NCBI GenBank assembly: GCA_947500005.1
Contig: CANMQJ010000010.1
Location: forward strand, 1-64,000
Length of the DNA: 64,000 nt
Source of the DNA: an uncultured Paracoccaceae bacterium
GTDB lineage: Bacteria; Pseudomonadota; Alphaproteobacteria; Rhodobacterales; Rhodobacteraceae
Reading direction: 5' to 3'
In this document: in pieces, positions 1-10,161 of the stretch
Numbering within the stretch: position 1 is the first letter of the stretch
Layout of the letters: each line of letters begins with the position of its first letter
Translations under genes and position numbers: made by a program
Notes under the pieces: model-generated
Seen by the model: only the letters and a program-made list of their open reading frames with translations
Database searches by the model: none
What the model was told of the DNA's origin: nothing

Positions 1-81
1 GACGCGCTCAAGGACTGGCATCGCCAGAAACCAGAACTCTTCAAGAAGCGACCGCATAATCACGCGGGATGTGACACTTAG
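1..81 (+). mobile_element. C-terminal tail of a transposase, probably IS481-like (partial at window edge)
   Basis: Frame 1 is open from the first base to a TAG at 79-81 and reads as 26 residues ending with a tryptophan, a PELFKK motif and a GCDT terminus. I associate the PELF plus terminal GxD pattern with the C-terminus of IS481-type DDE transposases; the family call is from memory of such tails. Only the tail is present, so intactness cannot be judged. The following ~155 bases, up to the end of the racemase gene, hold no gene I can support, and I could not fix an inverted-repeat end. Confidence 0.5.
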
Positions 82-236
82 GTAGCGCCGCTCGACTCTG
101 ATGATGAATCTGGCGCAATAGATAGTAACTTTGGGCTTTCACCCGGGATTCGCTGCAGTCAGCTTGAAAGTCCCCTGTCGGAGGCTTCCCAAACCTTGCA
201 AACTCCGCTCCCTGCGCACAGCCGTCTCCTCCCCTC

Positions 237-977
237 TCACGCCCGCAGCGCAACCTCTGGCACATCCGCGAAGCCGCCGCGTTTTTCCCGCGGCGTGGCG
301 TAGGCGCCGAGTTTGGAGGTGGTGTAGCCCATGCCGGCCAGCGCCTCGGCGAGGCGGGTGGCGGCGGTAACGCCGTCGATCACGGGCATTCCGGTCTCGG
401 CGGTGAGGCGGGCGCAGAGCGCGCTCATACCGGCGCAGCCCAGGATCACCGCCTCGGCCCGGTCCTCGTCGCGGGCGGCGAGGATCTCGGCGGTGAGGCG
501 GGTGGCGGTGGTGGTCTCGTCCTCCTCGATGGCCAGCACGGGCATGTCCACGGCGCGGACGCGGCGGCAGCGCCTGCCGGCGCCGTATTGCTCCACCAGG
601 TCCTCGATGATCGGGACGGAGCGGGGCAGCGAGGTCACGACCGAGAAGCGGCGCGACAGCAGAAGCGCGGTCTGGACCGACGCCTCGCAGATTCCGATGA
701 CGGGTCGGGCGGCAACCTCGCGCGCGGCACCCAGACCCGGATCGTCGAAACAGGCGATGACGTGCGCGTCAGCGCCGCGCGCCTCGGCCTGCCGGATCTG
801 GGCCAGCATCGGGGGAACGCAGAGCGCCTCGTCGGTATGGCCCTCGATCGAGGCGGGGGAGGTGGTGCCGCCGGTCAGGTCGATCACGGTGCCGGGAGAG
901 GCCACGCGGCGGGCGGTGCGGCCGATCTGTTCGGTCATGCCGGCGCTGGAATTGGGGTTCACGACATGAATGCGCAT
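237..977 (-). CDS. Asp/Glu/hydantoin racemase family protein
   Basis: A 246-residue protein that begins MRIHVVNPNSS, the typical first strand of the Asp/Glu/hydantoin racemase family. Two cysteines in conserved settings, VIACFDDPG (about residue 80) and ILGCAGMS (about residue 190), match the two-base cofactor-independent racemisation mechanism of the family. Expected role: interconversion of D/L hydantoins, carbamoyl-amino acids or amino acids in the cytosol. The start is the ATG whose A is shared with the TGA of the flavin reductase gene; a longer reading to 1226 is an unlikely extension through that gene. It is the last gene of the importer/amidohydrolase operon and resembles the paralogue at 12690-13370. 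Substrate cannot be read from sequence. Confidence 0.88.
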   Translation of the reverse strand: MRIHVVNPNSSAGMTEQIGRTARRVASPGTVIDLTGGTTSPASIEGHTDEALCVPPMLAQIRQAEARGADAHVIACFDDPGLGAAREVAARPVIGICEASVQTALLLSRRFSVVTSLPRSVPIIEDLVEQYGAGRRCRRVRAVDMPVLAIEEDETTTATRLTAEILAARDEDRAEAVILGCAGMSALCARLTAETGMPVIDGVTAATRLAEALAGMGYTTSKLGAYATPREKRGGFADVPEVALRA

Positions 978-1627
978 CAGCGGGATCCTGCGGGTTCGGG
1001 GGTGTTGCCGACCTCGCGCGGGGCGAGATGGGCGGGTTTCTTGAGCTCGAACTGCCGGTCGCTGGCGATGTAGTTGTCGGCATGGAGCCGCGCGATGGGC
1101 TGGTAGACGGAGGGGTCGACATAGCGGCCGGCGGGGTCGAGGCAGTCGTCGCGCACATGCATCTCGACCACCTCGCCCATGACGATGGCGCGGCCGGGAT
1201 AGTCGATGATCCGCTCGACCCGGCACTCCATCGCGCAGGGGGTGGTCGCCACGCGGGCGGCGTCGATCTGGCGGCAGGGCGCGGCGGGGAGACCGGCGAA
1301 GTCAAGCTCGTCCACGTCGGCGGCGAAGTTCACGCCGCACAGGATCATCTGCTCGGAAAGCGTCATGTCGACCATGTTGACGCAGAATTCGCCCGTGCGG
1401 CGGATGTTGCCGATCGTGTCCTTCTCGCTGCCGTCTGGGCGGGCGGAGAAGCCGATGATGACCAGGGGCGGCTCATGCGCGAAGACGTTGAAGAAGCTCA
1501 TGGGGGCCGCGTTGTCATGTCCGCCGGGCGCGCGGGTGGTGACCAGCGCGATGGGGCGCGGGCCGATGAAATTGGTCAGCAGGCGGTAGCGGTCGGCGGG
1601 GGGAAGGGCGGTGAAATCGAACTGCAT
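977..1627 (-). CDS. Flavin reductase family protein (FMN-binding split barrel)
   Basis: A 216-residue protein with the flavin_reduct/DIM6-NTAB pattern: GPRPIALVTT near residue 22, NAAPMSFFN near residue 40, a PP-VIIGF strand, and KDT-NIRRTGEF near residue 70. Such proteins bind FMN and reduce it with NAD(P)H, commonly supplying a flavin-dependent monooxygenase. No monooxygenase partner lies in this operon, so it may act alone or serve an enzyme encoded elsewhere. Start is the ATG overlapping the TGA of the upstream ATPase by one base; its own TGA overlaps the racemase ATG the same way, indicating translational coupling. Confidence 0.85.
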   Translation of the reverse strand: MQFDFTALPPADRYRLLTNFIGPRPIALVTTRAPGGHDNAAPMSFFNVFAHEPPLVIIGFSARPDGSEKDTIGNIRRTGEFCVNMVDMTLSEQMILCGVNFAADVDELDFAGLPAAPCRQIDAARVATTPCAMECRVERIIDYPGRAIVMGEVVEMHVRDDCLDPAGRYVDPSVYQPIARLHADNYIASDRQFELKKPAHLAPREVGNTPEPAGSR

Positions 1628-2618
1628 CAGGCGTGGCTCCGCTCGGGCGCGGCGGTGCGGCCCTCTTCGACGGCGTGGCAGCTGACCGTGGCGCGGCCAT
1701 GCTCGCGCAGCGCGGGGGCCTCGCGGCTGCATCGCGTGTCGGCCAGCGGGCAGCGCGGGTGGAAGGTGCAGCCCGGCGGCGGGTTGAGCGGGCTGGGCGG
1801 TTCGCCCGCCTGAAGGTCGCGGTCGCGGTTGGGGGCGTGGATGTCGGGGATCGTACCCAGCAGCAGCTGCGAATAGGGGTGCTGCGGCGCGGTGAAGAGA
1901 TCCTCGGCCGGGGCCATCTCGACGATGCGGCCGAGATACATGACGGCGATGGTGTCGGACATGTGCCGCACCACGCTGAGATCGTGGCTGATGAAGAGAT
2001 AGGTGAGGCCAAGTTCCTTTTGCAGGCGGCGCATGAGGTTGAGGATCTGCGCCTGGACCGAGACGTCGAGGGCCGAGGTGGGTTCGTCGCAGACCAGCAG
2101 CTCGGGCTCGGAGGCCAGCGCACGGGCGATGGAGATGCGCTGTCGCTGGCCGCCGGAGAATTCATGCGGGAACTTGGCGGAGTCATCGGCGGCGAGACCC
2201 ACGATGCGCAGCAGGTCCTCGACCCGGTCGCGGGTTTCGTCCTCGGTCTTGCGCAGCTTCATCTCGCGGATCGGTTCGGCGATGATGTCGCCCGCGCGCC
2301 AGCGGGGGTTGAGGCTGGATTGCGGGTCCTGGAAGATCATCTGCACGCGGACGGGGCGGCCCGCGGTGCCGGGACCGAAGCGGATCTCTCCGCCGGAGGT
2401 CGAATAGAGACCGGTCACGAGCCGCGCGACGGTGGATTTGCCGCAGCCGGACTCGCCCACGATGGAAAAGCAGCTTCCGCGCGGGATGGAGAAACTCACA
2501 TCGTTCACCGCCTTGACGAACAGCCTGGGCTTGCGCTCGATCACGCGGTTGAGCCATGGGGCGGAGACGTCGAATTCCTTGGAGACGTGATCGACGGAGA
2601 GGATGGCGTCCGGGGCGG

Positions 2619-2622
<4 letters not shown>
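1627..2622 (-). CDS. Peptide-type ABC transporter ATP-binding protein (OppF/DppF type)
   Basis: A 331-residue ATPase. Walker A GESGCGKST at 56-64, signature FSGGQ at 153-157, Walker B LLVCDEP at 174-180 and the H-loop histidine at 211 are all present, followed by the Opp/Dpp C-terminal extension with a cysteine cluster (GCTFHPRCP). It is the second of two ATPases energising uptake by the permease pair at 6342-8260 with the binding protein at 8322-9893. Its first four bases overlap the stop of the OppD-type gene (ATGA). It is separated from the permease genes by two amidohydrolases, which ties those enzymes to the transported substrate. Confidence 0.9.
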
Positions 2623-3649
<1,027 letters not shown>

Positions 3650-3653
<4 letters not shown>

Positions 3654-5134
3654 GTCTGGCGGTGGTCCGAAAGCGGATAGGCGGGAGGAAAGATCGTTTC
3701 GAGCGGCGGGTGGCCGGCAGTACGCTCGGGATACCTGGCGAGGAGGCCGTCGAACTGCACCTGCGCCTGCGTGCGGGCGGCTTTCATGTCGATGCCCGCG
3801 ACCTCGCCATCGCTCATCGAGAGGCGGCCATCCACGATGGTGGCGCGGGTGACGCGGCCGGTGGCGCCCAGGATCAGGGTCTGTATCGGGTCGATGGCAG
3901 GGGCCATCGCGGGATCGTTCAGGTCGAACACTGCCAGATCGGCCTTGCCGCCCGCGCGGAGCACGCCGATATCGTCGCGGCCCAGCGCCTGCGCACCGTT
4001 GAGCGTGGCGGCATCCATGAACTGATCCGAGGTACAGGCGGCGATGTCGCCCTCGACCACGCGGGCGAGCATCATGCCGACGGCCATGTTCAGCACCATG
4101 TCGGGCGGGGCGGTATCGGTGCCCATCGCGATGCGGATTCCCATGTCGCGCAGTTTGGCGAAGGATCGCAGCGCGCCGCCGTGGCGGCCGGCGACCAGCG
4201 GGCAGTGGATTACGGTGACGCCATTGTCGGCATAGCGGCGCAGGTCATCCTCGGTGGCGACGGTGGCATGGGGGGCGAGCAGGCGGGGGTTGAGCAGGCC
4301 CATGTCGCCCATCCATGCGGGTGCGGTCTTGCCGTGCAGCGCCTGCACGGTGTCGCGTTCCATTGCGCCCTGCGCCATGTGCAGGCGGACGGGGCAGCCG
4401 AGATCCTCGGCCGCGGCCATGGTGCGGCGCAGCAGGGTTTCGGTGCAGGTCTCGACCCGGTCGGGGGCGAGCAGCGGGCTGACAAGGTCGTTGCCCTGCC
4501 ATTTGCCGGCGAAACCGATGGCGCGGTCGAGACCGTCCAGGCCGCGCGCCTCATTGAACTCGGCCACCATGCGGCCGTCCTGTTCGAGCACCATGCCGCC
4601 CGAGCGGTAGGCGGGGCCGAGCCAGACACGCAGGCCGAGATCCTGCGAGGCCTGCGCGGCGGCGTCGAATTCCGCGGTGGTCTCGCCCCATTCGCGGTAG
4701 AAGAGCGAGGCGATGGGCGCCGCGCTGGTGATGCCGTTGAGCAGAAGCTGGCCGAAAGCGAACCGTTTCTGGAAAGCCAGTTCCTCGGGGCTGTACATCT
4801 CGTAGGGGCCGCGATCGACATAGGAGCGCGGCCAGACGCGGCCCTTCTTCTCGCCGGGCCAGTTGTCGAAGGCCAGAAGCGTGGTGTCGAGATCGGAGAG
4901 CGCGTCGAGATCGACGAAGCCGGGTGCGATCAGCGCCTCGCCCATGTCGTGGCGGGCGGCAAGCTCTCCCTCGAAGGGAGCGCCCACGTGGATCACGCGG
5001 TCGCCCTCGATCACCACCTCGCCGTTCTGGACGAGGCGGCGACCCTGGGCCGTGTCGGCGAGGATCCAGCGGGCGGAGAGTGCCCAGCGGCCTTGCGGAC
5101 GGGTGCCGAGAGGGATGTCGGAGAAGCGGCTCAC
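3650..5134 (-). CDS. Amidohydrolase superfamily protein lacking the usual HxH motif
   Basis: A 494-residue protein of the TRZ/ATZ-like amidohydrolase branch: N-terminal beta-sandwich with EGDRVIHVG near residue 45, a TIM-barrel core, and C-terminal GKADLAVFDL. Later metal/catalytic positions are visible: histidines near residues 252 (RLHMAQG) and 289 (APHA), and the aspartate near 340 (MGTD). The first barrel strand reads GFVDLDALSDLD (72-83) where the family normally has an HxH; aspartates 75 and 77 replace the two histidines. It may bind metal differently or have lost hydrolysis. It lies between the importer's deaminase-like gene and its ATPases with four-base overlaps on both sides. Confidence 0.82.
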
Positions 5135-6327
5135 GGTGCCTGCACCAGCGTCCGGCCGTCGCGCGCGGTGACGTGGCCGCCCTTGACGACGAGTTTGCGG
5201 GGGGCGTGGGTGACGACGGCCTGAACCACGGCCTCACCCTCGACCAGCACGAGATCGCCGGGCGCGCCTGTCGCAAGCTCGCGCCGGGGTTTGCCCATCG
5301 CCACGGCGCCGCCGCCGGAACAGATGTCGAGCGCGCGCTTGACCTCGGCATCCATGCGCAGGTTGTTGCGCAGGCCCACGAACTTGGCGCGCTCCAGCAT
5401 GTCGCCATTGCCATAGGGGCCCCAGGTGTCCTGGATCCCGTCATTGCCGGCGCCGATGCGGATGCCATGCGCGTCGAGTTGCTTGACCAGCGGCGCGGGG
5501 GAGGAGGTGGGCGCGGTGGTCATGATCGCCACGTCGAGCGCGGCGAGCCGTTCCAGCATCGCCTCGACGCGGGGATAATCCTGCATCCCGAGGCAGAAGG
5601 CGTGGGAGATGGTGACCATCCCCTTCATGTCCAGCGCCTGCGCGCGGTCGAGGATCATCTCCATCGAGAAGAGACCGAGTTCGCCGCGTTCGTGCAAGTG
5701 GATGTCGATGCCCTTGCCGTGTTTCTCGGCCAGGCCGAAGATGATGTCGAGATGGCCCTTGGGGTCGTGATCGACGCCGCAGGGATCGAGCCCGCCAACG
5801 AGGTCGGCACCCATCGCAAGGGCCTGATCCATCAGTTCGGCCGTGCCCTCGCGGATGGTGAGGCCGGACTGGGGGAAGGCCACGGTTTCGATCTCGACCA
5901 CGTCGGCCAGCGCCTCGGCGGTCTGCATCACGCCTTCGAGGGCGCGCAGGCCGCCTTGGGTGTCGATATCGACATGGCTGCGGATCAGGGTCGCGCCATA
6001 GGCGGCGGTCTTGAGCGCGTGGCGCATGGACTGGACATGGGGATCGAGGCCGAGGCGCTGTTTCATGTCGCGCTCGTTCTCGATCATCGCCATGAGGGAG
6101 GCGCCGCCGACGTCGTTCTTGTACCAGGGCCAGCCCAGCAGCGACTTGTCGAGATGGGTATGGGCATCCACCAGCCCCGGCAGGGCGATGAGGCCGGCCC
6201 CGTCCTCGACCGGGACACCGGGGGCGTCGAGGCCCGGCGCGATCTCGGCGATGGCGCCGTCCCGGATCAGGATGTCGGCGGGGTCGCCGTCCATGATGCG
6301 GACATTCTTGACGAGGAGAGAGGTCAT
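5131..6327 (-). CDS. Cytosine-deaminase-like (CodA-type) amidohydrolase
   Basis: A 398-residue protein. The metal motif HTHLDK (H57, H59), a later IHLHERGE giving the CodA-type His-x-x-Glu pair, a downstream ISHAFCLG histidine and the aspartate in AGNDGIQD match cytosine deaminase/N-isopropylammelide-type amidohydrolases. Expected reaction: hydrolytic deamination or amide opening of a heterocycle. I chose the ATG at 6327; an upstream TTG at 6345 would add six residues but overlaps the permease stop. It directly follows the permease genes, suggesting that it acts on the imported compound. The exact substrate is not predictable. Confidence 0.86.
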   Translation of the reverse strand: MTSLLVKNVRIMDGDPADILIRDGAIAEIAPGLDAPGVPVEDGAGLIALPGLVDAHTHLDKSLLGWPWYKNDVGGASLMAMIENERDMKQRLGLDPHVQSMRHALKTAAYGATLIRSHVDIDTQGGLRALEGVMQTAEALADVVEIETVAFPQSGLTIREGTAELMDQALAMGADLVGGLDPCGVDHDPKGHLDIIFGLAEKHGKGIDIHLHERGELGLFSMEMILDRAQALDMKGMVTISHAFCLGMQDYPRVEAMLERLAALDVAIMTTAPTSSPAPLVKQLDAHGIRIGAGNDGIQDTWGPYGNGDMLERAKFVGLRNNLRMDAEVKRALDICSGGGAVAMGKPRRELATGAPGDLVLVEGEAVVQAVVTHAPRKLVVKGGHVTARDGRTLVQAP

Positions 6328-6341
6328 GTATGCGTCTTTCT

Positions 6342-7292
6342 TCAACGAAGTTTCGGGTTCAGCGCGTCGCGCAGCCAGTCACCCAGCATGTTCACCGCGA
6401 CCACGAGAATGCAAAGCTGGATCGACGGGAACAGCACGATCCACCACGAGCCCGAGAACAGGTATTGATTGCCCACCCGGATCAGCGTGCCCAGCGAGGG
6501 CTGGTTCGGCGGCATGCCGACGCCAAGGAAGGACAGCGTCGCCTCGATCAGGATGGCGAGGCCGAAATTCAGCGTGGCGGCGACGAAGACCGGGGTGAGC
6601 GTGTTGGGCAGGATGTGTTTCAGCATCAGCCGCCGCGCCGGCGTGCCGACGAGGCGCGAGGCCTGGACGTATTCCTTGCGCCGTTCCACCATCGTCTGCG
6701 CGCGCACCACGCGGGCATATTGCACCCAGGAATAGAGCGCGATGGCCAGCACCAGCACGATGGCGATACCCGCCTCGCGCAGTTCGGGTGGCAGCATGGC
6801 CTGAGCCACCGAGCTGACCAGGATGGCCACCAGGATGATCGGGATCGAGAGCAGCACGTCGCCGATCCGCATGAGCACGTTGTCGACCCAGCCGCCGTAG
6901 AAGCCCGCCAGCAGCCCGGCCATGACGCCGATCAGCAGCGAGACGATAACCGAGGCGATGCCGATGAAGATCGAGATGCGGGTACCGTAGAGGATGCCCG
7001 AAAGGATGTCGCGCCCCTGCACGTCGGTCCCGAGGATGTAGGGCATCTGGCCGCCCTCCATCCAGACCGGGGGCAGTTCGGCGTTCCACAGTTCGAGTGC
7101 TGCGAGGTCATAGGGGTTCTGCGGCGAGAGCACCGGGGCCAGCAGCGCGGCGAGGATCACCAGACCGAGCACGATGGCCGCGCCCATGGCGGATTTCGAG
7201 TGCCGGAAGCTCCACCACACGTCGCTGTCGAGGAACAGGCGCAGGCGCGTCTTGGGCTTGCGGGCAAGGTCGTGGGCGGGAATATCGGTCAT
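6342..7292 (-). CDS. Peptide-type ABC transporter permease (OppC/DppC type)
   Basis: A 316-residue inner-membrane protein. An N-terminal cytoplasmic segment is followed by a first membrane helix (about 37-56), the extracytoplasmic GTDVQGRDILSGILYG motif typical of OppC/DppC, and four to five further helices. The cytoplasmic EAA-like loop runs around VQASRLVGTPARRLMLKHILPN. The C-terminus NMLGDWLRDALNPKLR is the classic DppC ending. The ATG overlaps the stop of the DppB-type gene by four bases. It forms the translocation channel with 7289-8260. Confidence 0.92.
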   Translation of the reverse strand: MTDIPAHDLARKPKTRLRLFLDSDVWWSFRHSKSAMGAAIVLGLVILAALLAPVLSPQNPYDLAALELWNAELPPVWMEGGQMPYILGTDVQGRDILSGILYGTRISIFIGIASVIVSLLIGVMAGLLAGFYGGWVDNVLMRIGDVLLSIPIILVAILVSSVAQAMLPPELREAGIAIVLVLAIALYSWVQYARVVRAQTMVERRKEYVQASRLVGTPARRLMLKHILPNTLTPVFVAATLNFGLAILIEATLSFLGVGMPPNQPSLGTLIRVGNQYLFSGSWWIVLFPSIQLCILVVAVNMLGDWLRDALNPKLR

Positions 7293-8260
7293 TTCTCGGC
7301 TCCGCGCAGGCGGGGATCGATCACCGCATAGGTGATGTCCACGATGGTGTTGAGCAGGACGAAGATCAGCGCCACGATACACAGGTAGGCGGCCATGATC
7401 GGCACGTCGACGAAGGTGACGGCCTGGATGAACAGCAGGCCCATGCCCGGCCACTGGAACACCGTCTCGGTCACGAGGGCAAAGGCGATGAGGCCGCCGA
7501 TCTGCATGGCGGTCATGGTGACGACGGGCATCAGGCAATTGCGCAGCGCGTGGCGGAAATGGATCGCGCGGGCGGGGATGCCGCGGGCGCGGGCGAACTT
7601 GATGAAGTCGGAGCGCAGCACCTCGAGCATCTCGGCGCGCACGAGGCGCATCACCAGGGTGATCTGGAAAAGCGAGAGCGACAGCGCGGGCAGGATGATC
7701 GACATGCGGCCCGAATGGGTCAGCAGGCCCGTGGACCACCAGCCGATATCCACCGTCTCGCCGCGCCCGAAGGCGGGCAGCCAGCCAAGCCAGACCGAGA
7801 AGATCAGGATCAGCCCGATCCCCACCACGAAACTGGGCAGCGACACGCCGATGATCGAGGTGAACTGCATCGTCTCGGCATACCAGGTCTGCCGGCGGAT
7901 CGCGGTGATCACGCCCATCGGGATGCCCACGACCAGCGAGATGATGGTGGCCACGATCACCAGTTCGAACGTCGCGGGGAAGCGTTCGGCGATCATGCCC
8001 AGCACGTCCTGCTGGTTGCGGAAGGAGATGCCGAAATCGCCCTGGGCGGCATTGGTCACGAAGGTGCCGAACTGCACGATGAAGGGCTCGTCGAGGCCGA
8101 GACGCGTGCGCAACTCGTCGCGCTGGGACTGGGTGGCCTGTTCGTTCAGCATCAGCTCGACCGGATCGCCGACGAAGCGGAAGATCATGAAGGCGATGAA
8201 GCTGACCGACAGCATCACGAAGATGGCATTGGCGGAACGTTTGATCAGAAAAGCCAGCAT
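7289..8260 (-). CDS. Peptide-type ABC transporter permease (OppB/DppB type)
   Basis: A 323-residue inner-membrane permease. It starts MLAFLIKRSANAIFVML, giving an immediate first membrane helix, then FVGDPVELM and a periplasmic stretch, followed by five helices. The EAA loop (FIKFARARGIPARAIHFRHA) couples to the ATPases, and the end VDITYAVIDPRLR is the usual OppB/DppB C-terminus. It is preceded by a perfect hairpin separating it from the binding-protein gene, and partners the permease at 6342-7292. Confidence 0.92.
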   Translation of the reverse strand: MLAFLIKRSANAIFVMLSVSFIAFMIFRFVGDPVELMLNEQATQSQRDELRTRLGLDEPFIVQFGTFVTNAAQGDFGISFRNQQDVLGMIAERFPATFELVIVATIISLVVGIPMGVITAIRRQTWYAETMQFTSIIGVSLPSFVVGIGLILIFSVWLGWLPAFGRGETVDIGWWSTGLLTHSGRMSIILPALSLSLFQITLVMRLVRAEMLEVLRSDFIKFARARGIPARAIHFRHALRNCLMPVVTMTAMQIGGLIAFALVTETVFQWPGMGLLFIQAVTFVDVPIMAAYLCIVALIFVLLNTIVDITYAVIDPRLRGAEK

Positions 8261-8286
8261 GGCTGCCCCCTTTTCTTGAGAAAGGT

Positions 8287-8308
8287 GGGCGGCGCCGTGG
8301 CGCCGCCC
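8287..8308 (-). other. Intercistronic hairpin between binding protein and permease genes
   Basis: A perfect 10-base inverted repeat, GGGCGGCGCC and GGCGCCGCCC, separated by GT, lies in the 61-base gap after the binding-protein stop. There is no T-run on the minus strand, so full termination is unlikely. Structures here commonly protect the upstream SBP message or attenuate downstream genes. Equivalent hairpins occur at the same place in the other two importer operons. Confidence 0.7.
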
Positions 8309-8321
8309 CAGTCGGCGGGGA

Positions 8322-9893
8322 TTACTTGGTCACGTACCAGAGGCGCGGCTTGTTGTCGGGGAACTGGGGAAAGTCCTCGAACTCGGACGACACCGCCCAG
8401 GCCATCGGCTGCTGGTGCAGCGGCATCATCACGATCTCTTCCTTGGCGATCTTGAGCGCCTCGGTCTCCATCGCCAGCCGCTTTTCGCGGTCGAGCTCCA
8501 CGCCGGCGGCCTGGGTCAGGCGGTCGATCTCGGGATAGGACCAGCCGCCCCAGTTGAAGACGCCGGCATTGCCTTCCTTGCTGTGCAGCATCTGGATGAG
8601 GATCGAGTAGGTATCCAGCATCGGCAGCGTCGCCCAGCCGATCGTGTAGACATCGGCCTGGCCATTGGCGCGCTTGGGCGTCTGCTTGGCGGTGGGCCCG
8701 ATATCGAGGCGCGGCTTCAGCCCGATCCGCGACCACATCGAGGCGATGGCCTGGCAGAACTGTTCCTCGTTCACGTAGCTTTCATTCGTGCAGACGAAAT
8801 CGAACTCGAACCCGTCGGGATAGCCCGCCTCGGTCATGAGCGCCTTGGCGCGCTCGACATCGACGCCCGCGACCTCGTCCAGCGCCTCGGAATAGCCGGG
8901 GATGGCGGGGGCGACGAGGGTGCCGGCATTGCGGGACTTGCCGCGCATCACCTTGTCATGGATCAGCTCCATGTCCACGGCCAGCTGCATCGCCTGGCGC
9001 ACGCGCAGGTCGTTCATCGGGTTCTCGCCGCCCGCGACCAGTTCGTCCCGGCGGTTGAAGCCCAACATGACGGTGCGCAGGTCGGTGCGTTCGAGCACCT
9101 TGAGGTTCGACGCGGCCTGAAGCCGCGGCAGATCCTGCACCGGGGCGCTGTCCACGAAATCGACCTCGCCCGAGAGGAGCGCGGCCACGCGGGTCGCGGC
9201 GGAGGTGACGGGCTGGAACTCGATCCGGGTCAGGTTGTGCGCGGGTTCGTCCCACCAGCCTTCGTTCACGGTCAGGATGGTCTGGGCCTCGGGCGTGCGG
9301 GATTCCAGCCTGAAGGGGCCGGTGCCGTTGGTGTTGAAGGTCGCGTACCCCTCGACACCCGCGCTGACATCGGTGGGTTTCTCGGCGTTGTTCTCGACCA
9401 GCCATTCCTTGTCGAAGATGTGGATGTTCGTCAGGTCGTTGAGCAGCAGCGGATAGGGGCCGGTCAGCTCGATATCGATGGTGTGGTCGTCCACCACTTC
9501 GGCGCTTTTATAGGCGGGCAGGTTGCCCTTGAGCGGCGAGGTGTCGTCGCTGACGCGCTGAAGCGAGGCAAGCACGTCCTGCGCGGTGAAGGGGTTGCCG
9601 TTGTGGAACTCGACCCCCTCGCGCAGCTTGAAGCGCCAGGTGGTGGGCGAGACGATCTCCCAGGATTCGGCAAGCGCCGGTTCGATCTCGAGGTCGCGGT
9701 TGTAGCGGACCAGCCCCTCGTAGATGTGGTTGAGGAAGTTGATCGTGTAGCTGTCGCCATAGGAATAGGGGTCGAGCGAAACGATGTCGCGCGGCGCCCC
9801 CCATTTCACCGTTTCTGCCAGCGCGCCGGTTGCCGAAAGCGCGGCGACCAGCCCTCCGGCGAGCATCGCCTGGGGTCGAAATCTCGAAACCAT
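8322..9893 (-). CDS. Periplasmic substrate-binding protein, SBP_bac_5 family
   Basis: A 523-residue exported protein. The signal peptide MVSRFRPQAMLAGGLVAALS runs to a predicted cut after TGALA. The mature part shows the family-5 pattern: SLDPYSYGD, HIYEGLVRYN, PALAESWEIVSPTTWRFKLR, VEFHNGNPFTAQDV and NGTGPFRLES. It should capture a peptide, amide or related solute in the periplasm for the permeases downstream. The ATG at 9893 has an AGGGAG ribosome site about 9 bases upstream; the open frame extends to 10016, but that part is not family-like. It is the first gene of the operon ending at 237 and is divergent from the GntR gene. Confidence 0.92.
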   Translation of the reverse strand: MVSRFRPQAMLAGGLVAALSATGALAETVKWGAPRDIVSLDPYSYGDSYTINFLNHIYEGLVRYNRDLEIEPALAESWEIVSPTTWRFKLREGVEFHNGNPFTAQDVLASLQRVSDDTSPLKGNLPAYKSAEVVDDHTIDIELTGPYPLLLNDLTNIHIFDKEWLVENNAEKPTDVSAGVEGYATFNTNGTGPFRLESRTPEAQTILTVNEGWWDEPAHNLTRIEFQPVTSAATRVAALLSGEVDFVDSAPVQDLPRLQAASNLKVLERTDLRTVMLGFNRRDELVAGGENPMNDLRVRQAMQLAVDMELIHDKVMRGKSRNAGTLVAPAIPGYSEALDEVAGVDVERAKALMTEAGYPDGFEFDFVCTNESYVNEEQFCQAIASMWSRIGLKPRLDIGPTAKQTPKRANGQADVYTIGWATLPMLDTYSILIQMLHSKEGNAGVFNWGGWSYPEIDRLTQAAGVELDREKRLAMETEALKIAKEEIVMMPLHQQPMAWAVSSEFEDFPQFPDNKPRLWYVTK

Positions 9894-10076
9894 GTCTGTT
9901 TCTCCCTGTTTTTGGATACAATTTCTGAGCATTTTGCATCCTTCTGATCCGAAGACCCTCCGAAACGCCAAGAAACGTGGGCCTCTGTTGCCTTTGAGGT
10001 GGGTTCTCCGCCTCAAGATACCGTTGGACGTTAGGGAAGCAGGTTCCTTGTGTCTACAAAAAATTTACAAGATTGC

Positions 10077-10099
10077 ATACACTTTATGTATTCGATACA
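10077..10099. promoter_or_regulatory. Candidate GntR/FCD operator in the divergent promoter
   Basis: In the 268-base gap between the divergent binding-protein and GntR genes, ATACA-CTTTA-TGTAT (10077-10091) overlaps TGTAT-TCG-ATACA (10087-10099). GTAT/ATAC half-sites are typical of FCD-type GntR operators. The surrounding AT-rich stretch (about 10057-10103) is the likely promoter region. No other copy of this exact motif was noticed. Confidence 0.5.
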
Positions 10100-10128
10100 A
10101 AATGCGGCATAGCTGTTATCTTTTGTGC

Positions 10129-10143
10129 GACCCTGACAGGGTC
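10129..10143. promoter_or_regulatory. Perfect 15-base palindrome upstream of GntR gene
   Basis: GACCCTG-A-CAGGGTC is a perfect 7+1+7 inverted repeat 18 bases before the GTG start of the GntR gene. It could be an autoregulatory operator. The one-base centre argues against an RNA hairpin. Its role is inferred from position only. Confidence 0.4.
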
Positions 10144-10161
10144 GATCCAGCAGGCGGTTAA

